Shown here one piece after another: positions 57,701 through 64,000 of a DNA stretch of 64,000 bases (positions within the stretch are counted from its first letter, which is position 1; every line of letters starts with the position of its first letter). The stretch is from Sebastes aleutianus (taxonomy: Eukaryota > Chordata > Actinopteri > Perciformes > Sebastidae), in NCBI GenBank assembly GCA_916700875.1, contig CAKAKS010000066.1:20451490-20515489 (forward strand), written 5' to 3'. A program made the translations under genes and the position numbers. The notes under the pieces were generated by a model. That model saw only the letters and a program-made list of their open reading frames with translations. It did no database searches and was not told the origin of the DNA.

Positions 57701-60700
57701 TGTCAATCATCTGATTTCAGAGGGAGCAGCCCTACTCTGAACAGGTAGAGTAAAGCTCCTCCCAACCAGCCAAACCAGACGATTATGTGTTTATTTCTCT
57801 CAGCAGTGCATGCAGAATGCGCTGTGTTGCTTCTCTCCTTCCTAAGTCCTTCTTAATTCACTTTTTAGCTGAGCTTCTCCATATCTTTTTTTCTTGCTTA
57901 GCAATTCTGAGCTTTTTTAGAGGTTCATCTTTTATTTATTCCATGTTCCTCTTAAAAAACTTCAAGCCTGAGATTTTGTTGACTGCTACTGAATGGGGAG
58001 CCTGTATTCTCCAGCATCAGACTCTGACTCTTGATTTGCAGCTCTCAATCAGATAACAGCAATTCATAAACCCTTTCAATTCAATACATGAAATGTACCC
58101 ATCAACTGTGTGAAATTATAATTGGATATGAGGATGATCATACCTCCAGATTTGCTTTAATTGCTCTCTGTACACATATTTGTACTCTTGGCTGTTCAGT
58201 GCTTTTTGCTAAATCTCTACCTCTATGTGATCATTCAGTGTCTTGCTGTCACTGTCTATGTATGTCTCCTTTTCAGGGTTCCCGTGCCAGTGAGTGGATC
58301 AAGCCTCTTTAAAATGAGGCGGCAGAGCAGTGAGCTCTTCATGGAGGGAGCCTTTTCTCCACCCTGCCAGCGCATGGGCGCCATGGTGGCGTTCCAGTGT
58401 TTCGACGACTTCAAAAGGTCACTTTTAACTTGATTATAATTTTCCTTTCTCTCCAATTTATGAATGGATCTGTAGATCAAAGCAAAAATAAATTATTGTA
58501 TTTTGATGCATGTCTGTTTTCTTTTGCAGGAATTTTGATGAAGTCCTCTCCAGCTTTGCAGAACCTCTCTTGGAGAGTCCTTCGTTCTCAGAGTCCTGCT
58601 CCAGTCCCTTTGATGAGGAGAGCTTCAGGGTGAGCACTGTGGGTGTGTATCAATAGAAAAGGCTGTTTTCATCTGTGTCTCTACGGCCACTGATTTCTCC
58701 TCCGTCCCCTACAGAACACGAGGGAGAACCCGATCCACATCATTAACGTGTCCATAAAAACAGCAGACACAGAAGATGACGACGCCTTGGTTACAGCCTT
58801 CACTGCCTTTGCCCACTCAAAGGTCAGCTGGCTTCTTAACACACGACCGATTCTTATGAATGTGAGATGTCGTTTCAGTTTGTTATTATTGATATGAAAA
58901 TTGTGTATTTTTTTTTTTTACAGAGAGCTGTCCTCTTTGAATATGGAATCAGGAGAATCACATTTTTGATTGCACAGAAGGTAATTCAACAAAAGTCTTA
59001 GCAAGTACTCTACAGTATTTTCATTGGGTCCATTGTATCATACATATATACTCATATATATTGTTTGTTTGATGTACTGGATGTGGCCATAAATAGTTCT
59101 TGATGCTTTTTGACCAACTTTAATCAACAAGTTCAACTTGTCATTTTTTTATGTACGTTAGATCACAACTTAGTTAGTACCAGTGTTGTACCAGATCGGT
59201 CTTGGTCTTGAGACCGGTCTCATATTAAATGTGTATAATATAATAATAATATCTTACATAATAATGTAGATGCTCTGCTCTTAGCATAGCTGTTCTCTCT
59301 TGTGAACCATATTCTCTGCTTACACATTTACTCTGAAAATACATCTGCTGATTATTATTATTTTGACATGTCATTTCAACAGAGAGAATTCCCAAAGTTC
59401 TTCACTTTCAGAGCTAGAGATGGGGTAAGTTTTTCTTCATAGAACCTGTAATTGTAGAATTGATAATCAGATTATTATAGATATGCTGCTGTCTGAGGAG
59501 ATGATGACCTCTCCAATCTGTGCCTTTCCTCAGTTCCAGGAGGATCGTATTTACCGTAATCTGGAACCGGCTTTAGCGTTTCAGCTGGAGCTCAACCGTA
59601 TGAGGAACTTTGACCTGACAGCCGTTCCCTGCGCCAACCACAAGATGCAGCTGTACCTCGGTGCTGCTCGTGTTCAGGACGGGGGTGAAGTCACAGACTA
59701 CCGCTTCTTCATACGAGCTATCATCCGCCACTCAGATCTCATTACAAAGGTAAGCAGAGCAGCTGGAAAGTACAGCTTATTGATTTGTGTTATGTTTTTT
59801 AGATTGACTGTTTTCCCAATCTCTTTTTATACACAACCAGGAAGCGTCATTTGAATACCTTCAAAATGAGGGAGAGCGTCTTCTGTTGGAGGCCATGGAT
59901 GAGTTGGAGGTGGCCTTCAGTAACACCAGTGTCCGCACAGACTGCAACCACATCTTCCTCAACTTCGTCCCCACTGTCATTATGGACCCCTCTAAAGTCA
60001 GTGTCCAGCACGTAGAGTATATGTTACCATAATACCATAGTGCTGTATTACAAGTATTATGATTCATGGTTGCATACAGTTTTCAGAATTCATACCATTT
60101 TGCTTTTGTTTTAGAGGTGTCTTTTTATGTTTACTTAGACATCTCAATTCATATATACCAGTTTTATCTCTCAGTGGTCTTTTTAACATCCTCATCCTCA
60201 TCTTGGGACCCTCAGATAGAGGAGTCTGTCCGCTCCATGGTGATGCGCTACGGCAGCCGTCTCTGGAAGCTGCGGGTCCTGCAGGCTGAGCTGAAGATCA
60301 ACATCCGTCTGACACCAACTGGGAATGCCATTCCTGTCCGCCTGTTTCTCACTAATGAGTCTGGCTATTACTTAGACATCAGCCTGTACAAGGAGGTCAC
60401 TAACCCCTGTTCTGGACAGGTGAGGACAGTGGGCTGAGGTGTGAACGAAAACACGTGGTGTGTTTGTTCTGTGTGGTTGTTTTATGGTTGCATTTTCATA
60501 GTCAAATGAATTTCCCTTTTCAGATCATGTTCCACTCCTATGGAGATAAGCCGGGTCCTCTGCATGGCATGCTGATCAACACGCCTTATGTGACCAAAGA
60601 CTTGCTGCAGGCCAAACGCTTCCAGGCTCAAACTCTGGGGACGACGTACGTCTATGACTTCCCTGAGATGTTCAGACAGGTACTGCTAACTCACTGAATT

Positions 60701-63700
60701 ATTTCTTTGTTTGTTGTTCCTACGGTGTCTGACTCATACTGAAAATCTCCCCGTAGGCTCTGTTTAAGCTGTGGCGTCCAGGGGACAAATGCCCTAAAGA
60801 CGTGCTGATGTGCACCGAGCTGGTTCTGGACCCTCAAGGTCGACTCGTGCAGATGAACCGCCTGCCTGGAGACAACGATGTAGGACGCTTTTTAGAGCAT
60901 TCATGTCGGTTCAAGCTTCTTCAGTGTGATGATGCTGATAATCATTATAACCATTCTTCACCAGGTGGGAATGGTCGCCTTCAAGATGAAGATGAAGACT
61001 CCAGAGTACCCAGAGGGCAGAGATGTCATCGTCATCTGCAATGACATCACTCACATGATCGGCTCATTTGGTCCTCAAGAGGATGAGCTGTTCCTCAGGG
61101 CATCTGAGTTGGCTCGGGCCGAGGGCATCCCCCGCATTTACGTGGCAGCCAACAGCGGAGCACGCATCGGCCTCGCTGAGGAGATCAAACACATGTTCCA
61201 GGTGGCCTGGATCGACCCCAATGACCCCTACAAGGTGATCCCTGAAATGTGTTTCTCCTAATATTTTTATTATACCGTAGTAGAGGACATGATCACAGGT
61301 ATACTGTAGCAATATCTAATTTAGGTTTGACATTTATTATTATAAGTTATTTCTATTTCTCTACAGGGTTTCAAGTACCTCTACCTGACACCGCAGGACT
61401 ACACGCAGATCAGCTCCACCAACGCTGTTCACTGTCACCATGTAGAGGAAGGTGGAGAGTCCAGGTACAATAAGTAGCAAATTCAGCTAATTTAAATATT
61501 TTAACATCTTCACTTGTGTCTGCGGGGTTATAGAGATTTTCTTTGTCTTCATCACTGTGGCCATCTGTTACAGGTACATCATCACTGACGTCATCGGGAA
61601 AGACGACGGTCTCGGGGTTGAGAACCTGCGAGGTTCTGGCACCATCGCTGGAGAATCCTCTCAGGCCTACGATGAGATTATTACAATCAGTATGGTGAGA
61701 ATGTGGATCTGATTTCTCTGAGTATGATGTGATCCTCTGGGACGTTTTCCTGAGTCACTTTTTATGCTCTTGCAGGTGACGTGTCGCGCTATTGGAATCG
61801 GAGCCTATCTGGTCCGTTTGGGTCAGAGAGTGATTCAGGTGGAAAACTCTCACATCATCTTGACTGGAGCAGGCGCTCTTAACAAGGTTAGTTGGTTTAA
61901 CAAGTGTCACTGTTATTGATGAATAGAAAATATAAAAAATTAGTCATTAAAATAAGCACATTTGTTATATTAGACCTGGTCTGTCATGGTTTGTCTTTGT
62001 GCATAAATGCTTGTTTCCCAGATATTGGCTTGCCCATGATGTTAAGGATATTTTGCTACCATCAGCAGTGGGATGGTTGGAGCAATTACTGTATGTGCAA
62101 TAATAAAGGCAAACTAAAAGAAAAAAAAAGATCAAATTGGAAGAATAGCTAGGCAAAATATGCTGCAGACAAAGCCAATCAAAAGAGAGATTACTTTGTT
62201 GATCTCCTTAAAGGCAGAATGAGTAGGATTTGTCTGTTGTAGTTTGTAAACACAACATTCAAAGTTGGCTCCTCCTCCCCGACTCAACAACACTAGCCAG
62301 CGAGTTTAGCGATCTTCAGTCTAGCTAGCTAATGGGTAGTATTTGTGTCCAGACAGGAGAATTTAGCAGAGCTTCCGACTCGGACGGCATCGATTACAGT
62401 GTCAGTGAACAGAGCCCCGGGGGAGAAGAAATTCCCAGAAACGTCCCGAACATAGCAAAATGAAAATAAAAGAGAAAATACAGGGAGATGGCAGGGTCTG
62501 CAGATAACCGCCACCGCCACGCACTTCTAGTGGATCATAAGTGATGATTGAGAAGGATTACTATTGTATGAGTCTTTACATGGACTGGACAAACTATACT
62601 GTAGCTGCATATTGTCCCTTTAACACTTCAGTATTAAACAAAATGTTGCCGGCTGATGTAAACTTTTTTTTGTGGTCAGTTAAAAAAAAAAAGTCCCTGA
62701 CCGTGGTCATTGATTTCTGTGCAGGTTTTGGGCAGAGAGGTCTATGCTTCCAACAACCAGCTGGGAGGGATCCAGATCATGCACAATAATGGAGTCACAC
62801 ACACCACCGTGCCAGATGACTTTGAGGGAGTCTTCACCATCCTCAAGTGGCTCTCCTACATGCCAAAGGTTTCGCTGAATGTGTGAAAGTACATGCAGAG
62901 TGTTATTTAGGTCTATAATCGTAACCGACCAACAATTCAGATCACTAACTACAGTTCATCTCCTCCGTCCAGAACAAACACTCCCCTGTGCCCGTCATCG
63001 CAACCACAGATCCAGTAGACAGAGAGATAGAATACACTCCTACAAAAGCACCGTACGACCCCCGCTGGATGCTGGCTGGGAGACCTAACCCCAGTGAGTG
63101 TCAAGACAAGATTTAAACTCTGAAAACTATTCTATTTCAGTAAACAGCCTGGTTAATTTCCTTTTTGTCTGCATTTGTGTCATTAGCAGTGAAAGGTGCC
63201 TGGCAGAGTGGATTCTTCGACCACGGCTCTTTCATGGAGATCATGGAGTCTTGGGCTCAGACGGTGGTAGTGGGCAGGGCACGGTAAATCTGTTTACACT
63301 CATAAAATATTATATATGTGTTTTTTAAACCTTATCCTTAAATCGCTTAATAACTCTGTTGAATGAAAACAGGTTAGGAGGAATTCCCCTCGGTGTCATT
63401 GCCGTAGAAACACGCACAGTTGAGTTCACTGTCCCAGCAGATCCAGCAAACCTGGATTCAGAATCTAAAGTGAGTAAATGTCACCACATGTTTATGATTT
63501 AAACATATTACATGATCACAGTATTTCACCTCTGCCCATGTTTTTGCGTGTTCATGTCAGGTTCTGCAGCAGGCTGGCCAGGTGTGGTTTCCAGATTCAG
63601 CCTTTAAAACAGCTCAGGCGATTTGTGACTTCAACCGTGAAGGTCTGCCTCTCATGGTGTTTGCCAACTGGAGGGGCTTCTCTGGAGGAATGAAAGGTAA

Positions 63701-63972
63701 CGGATGAATACTAAACTTTGCAGAGAGACTGCCTTACATGCAAGAGTTTTTGTTGTTAAATAAAAAAAAATATTTTTGCCAATTTCACTCCCAGATATGT
63801 ATGACCAGATACTGAAGTTTGGCGCCTACATTGTGGACGCCCTGCGTAGTTTCCATCAGCCGGTGCTGGTGTACATCCCACCACACGCTGAGCTGAGAGG
63901 AGGGTCATGGGTGGTGATAGACCCCACCATCAACCCACTGTGTATGGAGCTCTATGCAGACAGGGAGAGCAG
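43736..63972 (+). CDS. acacb: Acetyl-CoA carboxylase 2 (beta), 3' end beyond window
   Basis: ACC2 carboxylates acetyl-CoA to malonyl-CoA at the mitochondrial outer membrane, restraining CPT1. Coding exons: 43736-44289, 48908-49040, 49138-49276, 49434-49543, 50307-50388, 50484-50582, 50680-50789, 50908-51018, 51108-51317, 51413-51583, 51678-51839, 51916-52079, 52377-52527, 52635-52738, 52824-52905, 52989-53134, 53216-53366, 53460-53594, 53883-54029, 54114-54302, 54398-54498, 54598-54686, 54792-54916, 55001-55114, 56139-56252, 56342-56431, 56514-56632, 57721-57744, 58277-58417, 58530-58629, 58715-58822, 58924-58980, 59383-59424, 59534-59749, 59841-59996, 60216-60419, 60524-60679, 60757-60879, 60965-61234, 61367-61464, 61574-61694, 61776-61886, 62725-62868, 62973-63093, 63187-63283, 63373-63469, 63561-63696, 63795-63972 (2200 full codons). 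Visible: N-terminal anchor [16 protein letters not shown] (ACC2 hallmark), AMPK site PSMSGLHL (Ser189), biotin carboxylase [10 protein letters not shown], biotin site EVMKMVM (Lys896), CT domain [12 protein letters not shown]. In-frame TAA precedes the ATG. Confidence 0.96.
46478..46848. mobile_element. hAT-like MITE, ATATCG-rich family, diverged copy 4
   Basis: GGGGGGGGTTAGAAAATATAG at the left and CTTGACAATACACAGCCCTA at the right, with AATATATCGTAATATATTG inside. Diverged relative of 2150-2480, in acacb intron 2. Confidence 0.5.
46984..48253 (+). mobile_element. Tc1-like DNA transposon with about 228-bp terminal inverted repeats
   Basis: The left repeat (46984-47211) and right repeat (48024-48253) are near-perfect complements, from CTGGAAAAACAAAGTTTGG at the tip to GGTAAACAGTGTATTCTC at the inner edge. 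TA precedes the left tip. Long repeats of this kind occur in IR/DR-type Tc1 elements. Between them lies a broken, N-terminally deleted transposase (47202-47890). The element is in the 4.6-kb acacb intron 2, sense to the gene. Confidence 0.92.
47202..47890 (+). pseudogene. Tc1-type transposase remnant, N-terminus missing and disrupted
   Basis: Catalytic-domain features of the DDE family are recognisable: [43 protein letters not shown] and [14 protein letters not shown]. The frame is interrupted by a TGA at 47406-47408, then resumes in the same frame. After VRVTNTTH the homology ([17 protein letters not shown]) moves to another frame, so there is a frameshift near 47750. The N-terminal paired-like DNA-binding part is absent because the left repeat runs straight into the catalytic region. 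It cannot encode an active enzyme. Confidence 0.92.
48681..48721. repeat. (GTT)n microsatellite in acacb intron 2
   Basis: About 13 uninterrupted GTT triplets, roughly 190 bp before the next acacb exon. Confidence 0.97.
49625..50254. mobile_element. 630-bp TTAA-flanked MITE in acacb intron 5
   Basis: TTAA (49621-49624) then AGGGACAGTTCGTGTGTTTT; the other end TTCAAAACACCCAAACTATC, CTCT, TTAA (50255-50258). A long inverted repeat extends through TTGTATGAGGTACTTA / AAGTACCTCATACAA and ATAGTCAGTGTAT / ACACTGACTAT. Confidence 0.88.
53135..53215 (+). other. GC-AG intron of acacb
   Basis: The exon ends GTGGACAG and the intron starts GCAAGA, the usual GC donor context. It ends CCCCTCAG. Joining restores the conserved [14 protein letters not shown]. 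No GT donor nearby keeps the frame. Confidence 0.85.
55166..55965. mobile_element. 800-bp TTAA-flanked MITE in acacb intron 24
   Basis: TTAA (55162-55165) then AGAGGACCTGAAAG; the other end AATATGCCCTCT then TTAA (55966-55969). The right 100 bp (CATGTTCTAGTAGAAAC, CAAGTATGCACCTGAAAATA) is the complement of the left part of 40884-41586, so the two share an end sequence. Confidence 0.75.
56668..57201. mobile_element. 534-bp MITE with TATGGAAGCCCTAA ends in acacb intron 27
   Basis: The left end TATGGAAGCCCTAAGCGG and the right end CCTTTTTAGGGCTTCCATA-type complement share at least 14 bp, continuing with GACATGA. Ends at TA dinucleotides suggest Tc1/mariner-type mobilisation. No coding capacity. 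Confidence 0.75.
57721..57744 (+). other. acacb: 24-nt microexon of acacb (ACC1-like eight-residue insert)
   Basis: A CAG acceptor precedes and a GTAGAG donor follows 24 in-phase bases, whose insertion after HPNR reads [11 protein letters not shown]1 has the matching optional insert GNIPTLNR at this point. Exon 27 can also join directly to 58277 in frame, so the exon is probably alternative. Confidence 0.75.
62212..62619. mobile_element. 408-bp TTAA-flanked MITE in acacb intron 42
   Basis: TTAA (62208-62211) then AGGCAGAATGAGTAGGATTT; the other end GCTGCATATTGTCCCT then TTAA (62620-62623). The interior has GTTGGCTCCTCCTCCCCGAC and no recognisable gene. Confidence 0.75.
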
Positions 63973-64000
63973 GTACATGTTTTTTAATGGTTACTCGATG

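Noticed and set aside
59160..59235. Palindromic GGTCTTGGTCTTGAGACCGG-type segment
   Set aside because: Resembles a fish repeat fragment, but too short and without boundaries to call.
43736..63972. acaca (ACC1) as the identity of the carboxylase
   Set aside because: The N-terminal hydrophobic anchor, lack of the ACC1 segment before REFPKFF, and linkage to pole favour ACC2, although parts of the body look ACC1-like.

Overview
The window is vertebrate nuclear DNA, most likely from a ray-finned (teleost) fish. All four genes are split into many short exons with GT-AG introns. They encode vertebrate proteins, and the introns carry a mix typical of fish: Tc1-like elements, many MITEs (short non-autonomous transposons), L2/L1-type LINE ends and microsatellites. 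I spliced the genes by hand, using reading-frame continuity and remembered human proteins as guides. No database search was run.

Layout: (1) pes1 (pescadillo), minus strand, 1158-10049, 15 exons, 580 aa, complete. (2) p2rx2 (P2X purinoceptor 2), plus strand, 11559-16509, 12 exons, 418 aa, complete. It is head-to-head with pes1 across about 1.5 kb that holds a 150-bp-unit minisatellite. (3) pole (catalytic subunit of DNA polymerase epsilon), minus strand, 18739-39581, 48 exons, 2296 aa, complete, tail-to-tail with p2rx2. (4) acacb (acetyl-CoA carboxylase 2), plus strand, coding from 43736 with a likely 5' non-coding exon ending at 41974. It is divergent from pole and runs off the window after about 2200 codons. 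P2RX2 beside POLE, with ACACB on the same arm, matches human 12q24. PES1 is on human chromosome 22, so its presence here is a lineage difference.

The genes do not form a pathway. pes1 serves ribosome biogenesis, pole leading-strand replication, acacb malonyl-CoA synthesis at the mitochondrial surface, and p2rx2 is an ion channel. Promoter motifs fit these roles: an E-box upstream of pes1 and an E2F-type site upstream of pole.

Most striking observation: the P2X2 protein keeps its pore, cysteine framework and intracellular motifs, but four of the seven residues that normally contact ATP are replaced (Lys69, Thr184, Asn288 and Phe289 in rat numbering). Other points are a 24-nt ACC1-like microexon in acacb, an out-of-frame upstream ORF overlapping the acacb start, two GC-AG introns, six TTAA-flanked MITEs, and a TA-flanked MITE nested inside a hAT-type MITE upstream of pole.
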